From contig NZ_SCMU01000021.1 in NCBI RefSeq assembly GCF_005503695.1, forward strand, positions 1 through 52,162: 52,162 nucleotides of DNA. Reading direction: 5' to 3'. This DNA is from Sphingopyxis sp. 2PD (GTDB taxonomy: Bacteria > Pseudomonadota > Alphaproteobacteria > Sphingomonadales > Sphingomonadaceae). The notes beneath the pieces are model-generated. The model was not told the origin of the DNA and searched no databases. It saw only the letters and a program-made list of their open reading frames with translations. The position numbers and the translations under genes are program-made. Shown here one piece after another: positions 18,537-26,612 of the stretch (within the stretch, counting starts at the first letter, position 1; each line of letters starts with the position of its first letter).

Positions 18537-19516
18537 CACCACGCCGCCGCGCGCTTGTCGGCGGGGATATTTTCGTCGAACCACGCGCGCACCGGCGCCA
18601 GCCCCGGATGCGCCAGATCGCGCTCGAGCAGCCCCCACATTCGCGGTTGGAACTGGCGATAGCCGGGCTTTCCGTCGCGCTTCCACAGCCGCACGAACAC
18701 CCCCAGGATGCGCGTGTTGCGCTGCGCCGCGAGCGCCCAATAAGCGCTTTCGATGTCCTGTCCGGTCGCGCCTTGGTAACGCGCGAGCATTGCCGTCTCG
18801 ACCGCGGGGGTCACGTCGCGCCGCGCATCTTCCAGCACCGACGCCAGATCATAGGCCGGGTGGCCGATCAGCGCGTCCTGAAAATCGAGCAGGCCATAAT
18901 GGGCCACCCCCGTCTTGCCCGGCACCAGCATGATATTTTCGGCATGATAATCGCGCAGCACCGTGACGCGCGGCAGGCCGTCATGCTCGACCGGGGTCAG
19001 CACGGCGTCCCATGCGGCGCGAAAGGCGTCGCGGTCGACCTCGATCCCCAGCGTCGGGCAATACCAGTCGCTGAACAGCATCACCTCGTCGAGCCACTGC
19101 TCGAGCCCCAGCACCGGCAGCCCCGGCATCGGCGGTCGCGCGTGAAGGTGGACGAGCAGGTCGGTCACCCCGCTATACAATTCGACCTCGCGGTCGAGCG
19201 CCGCATCGGCGGTCTCGCGCAGCCGCACATCGCCAAAATCCTCGATCAGCAGCAATCCCTGCGCCAGGTTGCGCGCAAAGATCGTCGGCGCGGTCAGCCC
19301 CTCGCCGCACAGATATTCGGCGACCGCGATAAACGGCCGCGGATCCTCGTGCGGGGGCGGGGCGTCCATCAGCACCGCCTGCCGATCGCCGTCGACGACG
19401 CGGAAATAGCGCCGGAACGACGCATCGCCGGCGAGCGGCAAAATCTGGGCATCGCCCCAGCCATGCGCGGCGAGGAAAGCGGGCGCATGGGGGGGCGGAA
19501 TCATCGGAGCGGCCAT
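18536..19516 (-). CDS. amgK: Aminoglycoside-phosphotransferase-fold sugar kinase (AmgK-like)
   Basis: About 326 residues. GDASFRRYFRV is the nucleotide loop, VLRDYHAENIML is the catalytic loop (Asp) and YGLLDFQDALIGHPAYDLAS the metal-binding DFQ motif. AmgK phosphorylates the anomeric position of MurNAc/GlcNAc for MurU. Start is ambiguous: ATG 19516 has GGGGGAG upstream, whereas ATG 19504 makes the classic ATGA overlap with tsaE. Either way it overlaps tsaE and is coupled to murU. Together these genes predict reduced dependence on de novo UDP-MurNAc synthesis, the basis of intrinsic fosfomycin tolerance in bacteria with this pathway. Confidence 0.9.
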   Translation of the reverse strand: MAAPMIPPPHAPAFLAAHGWGDAQILPLAGDASFRRYFRVVDGDRQAVLMDAPPPHEDPRPFIAVAEYLCGEGLTAPTIFARNLAQGLLLIEDFGDVRLRETADAALDREVELYSGVTDLLVHLHARPPMPGLPVLGLEQWLDEVMLFSDWYCPTLGIEVDRDAFRAAWDAVLTPVEHDGLPRVTVLRDYHAENIMLVPGKTGVAHYGLLDFQDALIGHPAYDLASVLEDARRDVTPAVETAMLARYQGATGQDIESAYWALAAQRNTRILGVFVRLWKRDGKPGYRQFQPRMWGLLERDLAHPGLAPVRAWFDENIPADKRAAAW

Positions 19517-19950
19517 CGGCTCCCCCAAGACGTCGGCACGTCGGCTGTCAAGACGCGCGCGTCGCCGCTCCCCGAAATCGTGATCGACAGTGCGCCGGGC
19601 CAACCCTGCGCCCCGAGCCGCTCAGGCCATTCGATCAGCAGCGCGCCGTCGTACAGATACTCGTCGAGCCCCAGCTCGATCAGCTCGCTTTCGTCCTCGA
19701 TCCGATACAGATCGACATGCGCGATGGGCAGATCGACCTCGGGCGGCGCGTAGGGCTGGACGATCGCAAAGGTCGGGCTCGGCGCCTCGCCCGCCAGCCC
19801 GCGCGCCTTCAGCATCGCGCGCGCCAGCGTCGTCTTGCCCGCGCCGAGGTCGCCCGACAGCAGCACGACATCGCCGGGTAGCAGCGCCGCGCCAATCGCG
19901 GCACCGATGCGGTCGGCCTCGGCCAGCGTATAGTCGTATCGTTGGCTCAT
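19501..19950 (-). CDS. tsaE: tRNA t6A37 biosynthesis ATPase
   Basis: 149 residues, the family's normal length. Walker A GDLGAGKTTLAR, then SPTFAIVQPY, HVDLYRIEDESELIELGLDEY (switch and Trp/Glu region) and LLIEWPERLG are the TsaE signatures. It acts with TsaB and TsaD to form N6-threonylcarbamoyladenosine on ANN-decoding tRNAs. It overlaps divL by 4 bases (ATGA) upstream and amgK downstream, so it is in one operon. Confidence 0.96.
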   Translation of the reverse strand: MSQRYDYTLAEADRIGAAIGAALLPGDVVLLSGDLGAGKTTLARAMLKARGLAGEAPSPTFAIVQPYAPPEVDLPIAHVDLYRIEDESELIELGLDEYLYDGALLIEWPERLGAQGWPGALSITISGSGDARVLTADVPTSWGSRWPLR

Positions 19951-22304
19951 ACCCGCCGCGGCAAGCTGACCCGCACCAACGTACCCTGTCCCGCCTCGCT
20001 CACCACTTCCATCGTCCCGCCATGCGCAGCGACGAGCTGGCGTGCGAGCGCGAGGCCGATGCCCCCCGACGCGGTTCCCGCCTGCTGGCCCTTGGTTACC
20101 GCCGCGACCGCCTCGGGCATCCCGGGGCCGTTGTCCGACACGATGATCTCGACCGCCCGCCCATCGCCCGTCGCGTGCAGCAGGACGCGGCCGTCGGTCT
20201 TGCGCGCCGGGGCGGTGTAGCGCACCGCATTGTCGAGCAGCCCCGCGACCAGCCGCGACAGGCGCGGCGCATCGCCGTCGATGCGGCCCAGATCGGGCGA
20301 AATATTGCCAACCAGCTCGACCTTTTCGGCGGCAGCCAGCGCCTGCGCGTCGGCGAGCGCCCGATCGAGCAGTTGGCGCACATCGACAGGCGCGCGCTCG
20401 ACGACCAGCGACCCTGCCTCGCCCTGCGCCAGGTCGAGCACATTGTCGATCTGGCGCCCCAGCACCCCGACCGAATCCATGATCGCATTGACATAGCCTT
20501 GCTGCTGGTCACTCAGCTTGCCGGCATAGCCCGCCTGCAACATCTCGCCGAACCCGCCGATCGAGGTGAGCGGCGTGCGCAGTTCGTAACTCATCCGCGA
20601 CAGGAATGCGGTCTTGACCTTGTCGGCCGCCTCCAGCGCCTCGTTGCGTTCGCGCAGCGCGCCCTCCATCTTCCGGCTCGGGGTGATGTCGAGCATGATC
20701 AGCAGCGCGTTGCCGTCGGGCAGCGGGATCGACGCGAAGTCGAAATAACGCCCGTCGGCAAATCCGATCTCGCCGCCGCGCTGTTGCCGCTCCAGCGTCG
20801 CGGCGCGGATCACTTCCTGAACGATGCTGATCTGGTTCGGCTTCACCAACCGGTCGGCGAGCCCGCCCATCAGCGCATCGACGCGCGGATGCGCCGCCAG
20901 CGTCGCCTCGTCGATCCCCCACAGGCGGCGGAAGCGCTGGTTCCACAGATGCAGGCGCCCGTCGGGCGCGAACACCGCGATCGCCTCGAACAAATTGTCG
21001 AACGTCGCGGTGCGCACGCGCAGCAGCGTGTCGCGCGCACCCGCCAGCTGGACCTGCTCGGTCTTGTCCTCGGCGATCAGCAGCATCCCGCCGTCGGGGG
21101 TCGGCTGCGCGACGACGTGCAGGTGGGTGCCGTCGCGCAGCAGCCAGTCCTCCTCGCTCGCCCCCGGCTGCGCGAACCAGTCGACATGCGCCTGCCGCCA
21201 TTCGGGATAGTTGCGCACTTCCGGGGTTCGCCCGCGTTCGCGCCACGCGTCGAGCAGGCGCGCAAAGGGCGCCGCCTCGGCGACCTCCTCGGCTTCGAGC
21301 CCAAACAGGCGGCGAAAGGGCAGGTTGGCAAAGCTCAGCCCCTGGTCGGGGCCGAATTGCGCCACCGCCGCCGACAAACGGTCGAGCAATTCGCGCTGGG
21401 TGTCGACGAACCGCCGGTGCGCGCCGCGTTCGCTCTCCAGTTCCTGAATGTCGATCGCATAGCCGGCGATCCCGATCACCCGTCCGCCGGTCGGCGCCAG
21501 TGGCACGTCGACCACGCGCATGATCCGCCGCTCGCCCTCGATCGTCACCGGGATCGTGCGGACCTGCGCCGCGCCCGCGATGCGCGCCTCGTCGGCAGCC
21601 TCGGCGGCGCTGACCCCGGCGACGGTCTCGCACAATTCGATGCCGCCATCGATCACCGCCACCGCGCTTTTCGCCTCGACCGCCCGAACATAGGCGCCGT
21701 TGACGAGCGCGAGGTTGAGGTCGGTGCCGCGGAACCACATCGGGAAGGGGGCGGCCTCGATCAGTCCCGACAAGGCCTCGAACGCCGCCATCGCCTCGTC
21801 GCGCTCGCTGCGCGCCTGCGCCAGCGCATGCTGGCCGTCGGTCGCATCGCTCAGCCACAACAGCACGCTGCCCGGACCGCCAACGGCCTGCGGTGCCGGC
21901 GCGCCGTGCAGGATGATCGTGCGCTCGCTGCCCAGCGGTTTCAGGCTCAGCGTAAAGGGTTTGGCGCCGCGCTGCGCGCCCAGGATCGCCTGGCGCAGCG
22001 CGTCATGGCCATCGGGGTCCAGCCCGCTGCCCAGTCCGCGCAGTTCGTCGAAATTGCGCGGTCCCTGGGCCAGACCCAGCCAGCGTCCCAATTTCTCGCT
22101 CGCCTCGATCCGCCAGTCGGCGCGGACGATGACCGGCAGCTGCGGCGACGCCTCGACCAGGCTCGCGAGCCGTTCGCCCTGTCCGGCGACAAATGCCGCG
22201 CGCCGCTGCATCGCAATCCCGCGCCCGACCGCCCACAATCCGGCAAGCAGCCAGAGCGCGACAAAAAGGCCCAGCGCAAAGAGCGCCCCCGACGAAAGCG
22301 TCAT
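19947..22304 (-). CDS. divL: DivL-type PAS/pseudo-histidine kinase (tyrosine at the phospho-acceptor site)
   Basis: 785 residues. One N-terminal membrane helix (ALFALGLFVALWLLAGLWAV) is followed by an extended region with several PAS-like domains (about 45-545), then a dimerisation/HATPase pair. The H-box reads SRMSYELRTPLTS: Tyr573 stands where histidine kinases have the phospho-accepting His. The ATP lid is otherwise intact: LLDNAVRYT (N box), SDNGPGMP (G1), GGIGLALARQL (G2). Caulobacter DivL (769 residues, Tyr550) has the same replacement and works as a cell-cycle regulator of CckA-CtrA and DivK rather than as a kinase. Length, architecture and coupling to tsaE support orthology. It heads the minus-strand operon. 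Confidence 0.88.
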   Translation of the reverse strand: MTLSSGALFALGLFVALWLLAGLWAVGRGIAMQRRAAFVAGQGERLASLVEASPQLPVIVRADWRIEASEKLGRWLGLAQGPRNFDELRGLGSGLDPDGHDALRQAILGAQRGAKPFTLSLKPLGSERTIILHGAPAPQAVGGPGSVLLWLSDATDGQHALAQARSERDEAMAAFEALSGLIEAAPFPMWFRGTDLNLALVNGAYVRAVEAKSAVAVIDGGIELCETVAGVSAAEAADEARIAGAAQVRTIPVTIEGERRIMRVVDVPLAPTGGRVIGIAGYAIDIQELESERGAHRRFVDTQRELLDRLSAAVAQFGPDQGLSFANLPFRRLFGLEAEEVAEAAPFARLLDAWRERGRTPEVRNYPEWRQAHVDWFAQPGASEEDWLLRDGTHLHVVAQPTPDGGMLLIAEDKTEQVQLAGARDTLLRVRTATFDNLFEAIAVFAPDGRLHLWNQRFRRLWGIDEATLAAHPRVDALMGGLADRLVKPNQISIVQEVIRAATLERQQRGGEIGFADGRYFDFASIPLPDGNALLIMLDITPSRKMEGALRERNEALEAADKVKTAFLSRMSYELRTPLTSIGGFGEMLQAGYAGKLSDQQQGYVNAIMDSVGVLGRQIDNVLDLAQGEAGSLVVERAPVDVRQLLDRALADAQALAAAEKVELVGNISPDLGRIDGDAPRLSRLVAGLLDNAVRYTAPARKTDGRVLLHATGDGRAVEIIVSDNGPGMPEAVAAVTKGQQAGTASGGIGLALARQLVAAHGGTMEVVSEAGQGTLVRVSLPRRV

Positions 22305-22587
22305 GAAGCGCGCGCCGCGAGGCGGGTGGACAGGAAAGAGCGGCGTCGGCCCATCTGCCCGCCCTATCGACTGTCCCCGACCGTTTCAATCGCTAGGCGC
22401 TGGACTGCCTGATCACGCTGTCAATTCCCCGCAGAATGCGCTGCGACAATTGGGCCACAGGCGACTGACAATGCGGTGAATTGCATAGCGCTACCCTTGA
22501 CTTCGCGGCGCGGGCTTGAATAGCTTGTGTCATCGGCAAGTCACAAATCCGCCAAGAGATTGAAAAGACGCGCCTTTCACTTTTCGG

Positions 22588-22605
22588 CCAACCCGATCGG
22601 GTTGG
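22588..22605. promoter_or_regulatory. Perfect 18-bp palindrome in the receptor leader
   Basis: CCAACCCGATCGGGTTGG lies 28 bases upstream of the TonB-dependent receptor ATG. It is a perfect inverted repeat without a loop, so it could be a dimer operator or, as RNA, a small hairpin near the ribosome-binding region. The remaining 22305-22633 holds the divergent divL and receptor promoters; TTGACT (22497-22502) is a possible -35. Confidence 0.45.
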
Positions 22606-22633
22606 TCGGGGCATTAAAAACCGGGGATTATCT

Positions 22634-25600
22634 ATGAATGATTTGAGCAGGGCGTCGCTGCATGCGCGTCGGATTCTGGGTTTCGCGAGCCTTTCCGCCA
22701 TGGCGGTTGTCATCGCGGCGCCAGCGATGGCGCAGGATACCACACCGGCTGAAACCAGCGCCGAAACCGCCGCACCCGAAGACGCGATCGTCGTCACCGG
22801 TTCGCGCCTGCGCGGGGTGACGCCGTTCAACAGCCCCGATCCGATCGCGGTGATCGATCCCGATATCGCATCGAAGGAAGGCAAGTTCGATCTGGCATCG
22901 ACGCTGCAAAGCTCGCCGATCGCGGCCGGCTCGACCCAGATTACCGCCGCCATTTCGTCGAACTTCGTCACCGACGGTGGTCCGGGTGCGCAGACGATCA
23001 ACCTGCGCGGGCTCGGCCCCAACCGCACCCTCGTGCTGCTCAATGGTCGCCGTGCCGGTCCCGCGGGTACCCGCGGCGGCGTGTCGGCGTTCGACCTCAA
23101 CGTCCTGCCGCAGTCGATTGCCGAAAGCGTCGAAATCCTGAAAACCGGCGCCTCGTCGGTCTATGGGTCGGACGCGGTCGCGGGCGTGGTCAACATCAAG
23201 ACCAAGACCAGCACCAACGGCCTCGAACTCAACGGCACCGTTTCGGCACCCTTCGGCGGCGGCGGCGAGGAATATCGCATCAACGCGATCTGGGGTAAAA
23301 CCTTCAGCCGCGGCCACATTCTGATCGCGGGCGACTATACCAAGGTCAAGGAACTCAAGCGCGGCGATCGCGCCTATCTCGCCTGTCCGGAAGCCTATAC
23401 CTTCCGCGAAGATGGCAGCCGCGCCGACATCGTCGATCCGCGCACCGGTCAGTTCAAATGCGAGGATCTGCGCTGGGGCCACGCCTGGACCTACAATCTG
23501 ATCGACAATCTTCAGCTCGACGGTCCGGGTGGTCCGAACACCGGGCTCAACACTTCGCCGACCGGCGCGACGGTGCTGATGCAGTTCCAGTATCCCGGCG
23601 AAGTGCTCGGCGTGCCGACCTATGGCGCGCCCGCCTATCCGGGTGACTTTGGCATGCCTGCCGGCTGGTTCCCGACCGGCTATGACACCGCATCGCTGGC
23701 GATCCAGAACGCCTATCACCCGTTCCAGGCCGATCAGACGCTGATCCCCGAAACCGACCTTTATACGGCGTTCGTCGATGGCGCGTTCGAAATCAGCGAT
23801 TCGGTCGAACTGTTCGGCGAATTCCTGTTCAATCGCCGCGAAACCTACCAGAACGGCTGGCGCCAGTTCTGGAACTTTGGCTACACCGGCGACCTGTACG
23901 GCACCGGCACCCCGGCGACCAGCTGGGCGGCGGGGTGGCAGGGGCTGAACCTGATCAGCCCGACCGCAATCACCGATCAGTCGGACAGCAGCCAGAAGGT
24001 CGATTATTATCGCGGCGTCGCGGGCGCCCGCGGCGATTTCGGTGGCACCGGAAACTGGCGCTGGGAAGTCTATGGCCAGTACAGCAAGAGCATCGGCAAG
24101 TACCGCCAGCAGCAGGCGCTGCAGGACGCCTATGACACCGGCTATTTCCAGACCGCATCGTGCGTTGGCACCGTCACCCCGGTTTCGGGCAAGCAGTGCG
24201 TCGACATGCGCTGGCTCGATCCCAACTTCCTCGCCGGTGACCTGACGCAGGCCGAGAAGGATTTCTACTTCTCGTGGGAAGAGGGCAAGACCGTCTATAC
24301 CCAGAAGTCGGGTGAAGCGACGCTGACCGGCGATCTGTTCAAACTGCCGGCGGGCGCGGTGCAGGTGGCGCTCGGCGCGACCATCCGCCAGGACCGCATC
24401 AACGACGTTCCGGGCGAAATCACCCGCGCGGGCAACGCCTGGGGCGCCTCGACGTCGGGGATCACCGCGGGCAAGAGCATGACGAAGGAAGCGTTCGGGG
24501 AAATCAACGTCCCCGTGCTGGCCGACAAGCCCTTCTTCCAGAATCTGACGCTCTCGGCGGCGGCGCGCATCACCAGCGTCAAATCGACGCGCGCGTCGGA
24601 CGGTTTCTCGGACAGCGACAATGGCAACTGGACGTACAAGCTGGGTGCCAACTGGGCGCTCAACGACACCGTCCGCCTGCGCGCCAGCTATGGTACCTCG
24701 TTCCGCGCCCCGGCGCTGTTCGAACAGTTCCTCGCCGACGAAACCAGCTTCCCGCGTCAGACCGACATCGATCCCTGCGTCAACTGGGCGGCGAACCTGG
24801 CGTCCGGTCGCATCACGCAGCGTATCGCTGACAATTGCGCGGCTGACGGGATTCCGAACAACCATCCGGGCGGCGGCGCCACCGCAACCGCAACGTCGCG
24901 CGGCGGCATCGGCCTGCTCGACGCCGAAACGTCCAAGGCGCTGGTGGTCGGCGGCGTGCTCACGCCCAAGCTCGGCTTCCTGCCCGATACCACGATCAAC
25001 ATCGCGGTCGATTATTTCGACATCAAGGTGAAGGGCCAGATCACCCAGCTGGGTGGCCGCAACATCATCTTCGGTTGCTATGATTCGGACAATTTCCCGG
25101 CCGATCCGCTGTGTGACCTGTTCACTCGCGGCCAGACCGGGGCGCCGAACAATATCAACGAAGTGCGCGACCAATATGTGAATATCGCCAGCCAGCGGAA
25201 CAGCGGTGTCGATCTGAACGTCAATATCCGCCACGATCTTGGCCGGTTGGGACGCCTGTCCTTCACCGCCGACATGACCTGGCAGACCAAGGATATTTTC
25301 CAGCTGCTGCCGACCTCGCCGGTCGAGGACGATTTGGGTGAAGTCGGGTCGCCGCAGTGGGTCGGCGATTTCCGCATGACCTGGGCCGCCAATGGCGGGA
25401 CGACGCTGTTTTACGGCATGAACGTCATCGGCGGTACGTCGAACGTGCAGGAATATGTCGATCGCAACGGCGACGTCTGCGTGAACAGCGCGCTGCGCGG
25501 TCGCTATTGCCCCGTGCTGACGACGAAAGCGGTCTTCTACCACAATGCTTCGATCACGCAGGAAGTGGGCGACCGGTTCGAAATCACCCTGGGGGTCAGC

Positions 25601-25738
25601 AACCTGTTCAACACGCGCCCGCCGCGCGTGTCGACGCTGAACGGCGGCACGATCTCGATGATCGGGCCGGTGGTCGCCGCGTCGCAATATGGGTTCAGCG
25701 GACGCCGCGGCTTCATCAACGTCAAGTCGAAGTTCTGA
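22634..25738 (+). CDS. TonB-dependent outer-membrane receptor
   Basis: 1034 residues with a cleavable signal ending APAMAQ. A TonB-box-like EDAIVVTGSRL is followed by the plug domain (QTINLRGLGPNRTLVLLNGR, TGASSVYGSDAVAGVVNI) and a long 22-strand barrel, ending GFSGRRGFINVKSKF with terminal Phe typical of outer-membrane barrels. The ligand is unknown; receptors of this large plug-YGSDAVAGV type in sphingomonads often take up carbohydrates or peptides rather than siderophores. It is followed by a strong hairpin terminator and then two sulfotransferase-fold genes on the same strand. Confidence 0.94.
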   Translation: MNDLSRASLHARRILGFASLSAMAVVIAAPAMAQDTTPAETSAETAAPEDAIVVTGSRLRGVTPFNSPDPIAVIDPDIASKEGKFDLASTLQSSPIAAGSTQITAAISSNFVTDGGPGAQTINLRGLGPNRTLVLLNGRRAGPAGTRGGVSAFDLNVLPQSIAESVEILKTGASSVYGSDAVAGVVNIKTKTSTNGLELNGTVSAPFGGGGEEYRINAIWGKTFSRGHILIAGDYTKVKELKRGDRAYLACPEAYTFREDGSRADIVDPRTGQFKCEDLRWGHAWTYNLIDNLQLDGPGGPNTGLNTSPTGATVLMQFQYPGEVLGVPTYGAPAYPGDFGMPAGWFPTGYDTASLAIQNAYHPFQADQTLIPETDLYTAFVDGAFEISDSVELFGEFLFNRRETYQNGWRQFWNFGYTGDLYGTGTPATSWAAGWQGLNLISPTAITDQSDSSQKVDYYRGVAGARGDFGGTGNWRWEVYGQYSKSIGKYRQQQALQDAYDTGYFQTASCVGTVTPVSGKQCVDMRWLDPNFLAGDLTQAEKDFYFSWEEGKTVYTQKSGEATLTGDLFKLPAGAVQVALGATIRQDRINDVPGEITRAGNAWGASTSGITAGKSMTKEAFGEINVPVLADKPFFQNLTLSAAARITSVKSTRASDGFSDSDNGNWTYKLGANWALNDTVRLRASYGTSFRAPALFEQFLADETSFPRQTDIDPCVNWAANLASGRITQRIADNCAADGIPNNHPGGGATATATSRGGIGLLDAETSKALVVGGVLTPKLGFLPDTTINIAVDYFDIKVKGQITQLGGRNIIFGCYDSDNFPADPLCDLFTRGQTGAPNNINEVRDQYVNIASQRNSGVDLNVNIRHDLGRLGRLSFTADMTWQTKDIFQLLPTSPVEDDLGEVGSPQWVGDFRMTWAANGGTTLFYGMNVIGGTSNVQEYVDRNGDVCVNSALRGRYCPVLTTKAVFYHNASITQEVGDRFEITLGVSNLFNTRPPRVSTLNGGTISMIGPVVAASQYGFSGRRGFINVKSKF

Positions 25739-25758
25739 TCGATTTGACAACGCAAACA

Positions 25759-25788
25759 TTGGGGCGGCATGGCAACATGCCGCCCCAA
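25759..25788 (+). terminator. Rho-independent terminator after the receptor gene
   Basis: A perfect 13-bp stem with GCAA tetraloop (arms 25759-25771 and 25776-25788), followed by CTGTTTTTATAA. It lies 20 bases past the receptor stop and 35 bases before the next start, so the sulfotransferases are either read through at low level or have another promoter. Confidence 0.88.
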
Positions 25789-25823
25789 CTGTTTTTATAA
25801 TCCCAAAGGAACGCCCGCGCCCG

Positions 25824-26612
25824 ATGCCTGAAGTCACGGTGAAAGCCGACACGCTCGACGCCGAAAACCGCCGCTTTGTCCAGGCGCCGCTGCGCCAGCC
25901 GGTGTTCCTCAACAGCGTTCCGAAAAGCGGCAGCCACCTGCTGCGCAACATCATCCGCATGTTCGTGCCGGTCGCACAGCAATATGCGCGCGATTTCATC
26001 CAGTGGCCCAACCTGCAACAGCATCGCGGCGCTTTTGATCCCGCGCGGCCGCAGCTCAGCTGGGGCCATCTGTTCTTCGCTGATGCCTCGGCGATCGAAA
26101 CCGCGCCGGCGCGGCGCATCCTGCTCTATCGCGATCCCTATGACTGGGTGATCGCGCGCGCGCGCTTTTTCGCGTCGGAGCAGTTTTCGGGCAATATGGA
26201 TTTCTTCAAGACCGGCGCGCTGACGGTCGATGAACTGCTGACGATGATGATCTTTGGCCTGCCCGGCAAGGCGCCGTCACTCAACGACATCTATGAAATG
26301 AACGCCGCGGCGTGGCTCGGGGCGCGCGTCCATGTCGTGACCTATGAAGAATTGATCCGGCATCTGGCCGACCTCGATACGCCTTCCGCGGAGGCCTTTT
26401 TCACGGGCTTGCTCACCGCCTGCGGCATCGATCGCCCCGACGATTGGCGGCTGCGCGTCCGCATCGGCGCCGACCCGGCGCAAAGCGGTACCGCGCGCGG
26501 CAACCTCACCGGCGTGGCGCTCGACTTTCCCGCGACGCTCGGCGCGCGTCACCGCGCGCTGGTCGACTATCAGGCGCCGGGCCTGCGCGCCGTGCTGGGT
26601 TACAGCGAATGA
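25824..26612 (+). CDS. Sulfotransferase-fold protein
   Basis: 262 residues. FLNSVPKSGSHLLRNIIRMF at about residues 32-53 matches the 5'-phosphosulfate loop of PAPS-dependent sulfotransferases, and RRILLYRDPYDWVIARARFF matches the 3'-phosphate region (RDP). No signal peptide, so cytoplasmic. The start is the ATG at 25824; the AGGA upstream is further away than ideal, and longer frames run back into the terminator. It overlaps the TPR-sulfotransferase by 4 bases (ATGA), so these two are coupled. The acceptor substrate is unknown. Whether it makes a product exported or imported through the receptor upstream is speculation. Confidence 0.82.
   Translation: MPEVTVKADTLDAENRRFVQAPLRQPVFLNSVPKSGSHLLRNIIRMFVPVAQQYARDFIQWPNLQQHRGAFDPARPQLSWGHLFFADASAIETAPARRILLYRDPYDWVIARARFFASEQFSGNMDFFKTGALTVDELLTMMIFGLPGKAPSLNDIYEMNAAAWLGARVHVVTYEELIRHLADLDTPSAEAFFTGLLTACGIDRPDDWRLRVRIGADPAQSGTARGNLTGVALDFPATLGARHRALVDYQAPGLRAVLGYSE

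Noticed and set aside
19590..22412. 940-residue plus-strand open frame antisense to divL
   Set aside because: The opposite strand encodes a complete DivL with recognisable domains. The long frame is a by-product of high GC codon bias, is low in hydrophobic motifs and has no family similarity.
22628..26119. 1163-residue minus-strand open frame antisense to the TonB-dependent receptor
   Set aside because: The receptor frame carries signal peptide, plug and barrel motifs. The antisense frame is Arg/Asp/Val-rich shadow sequence with no domain.
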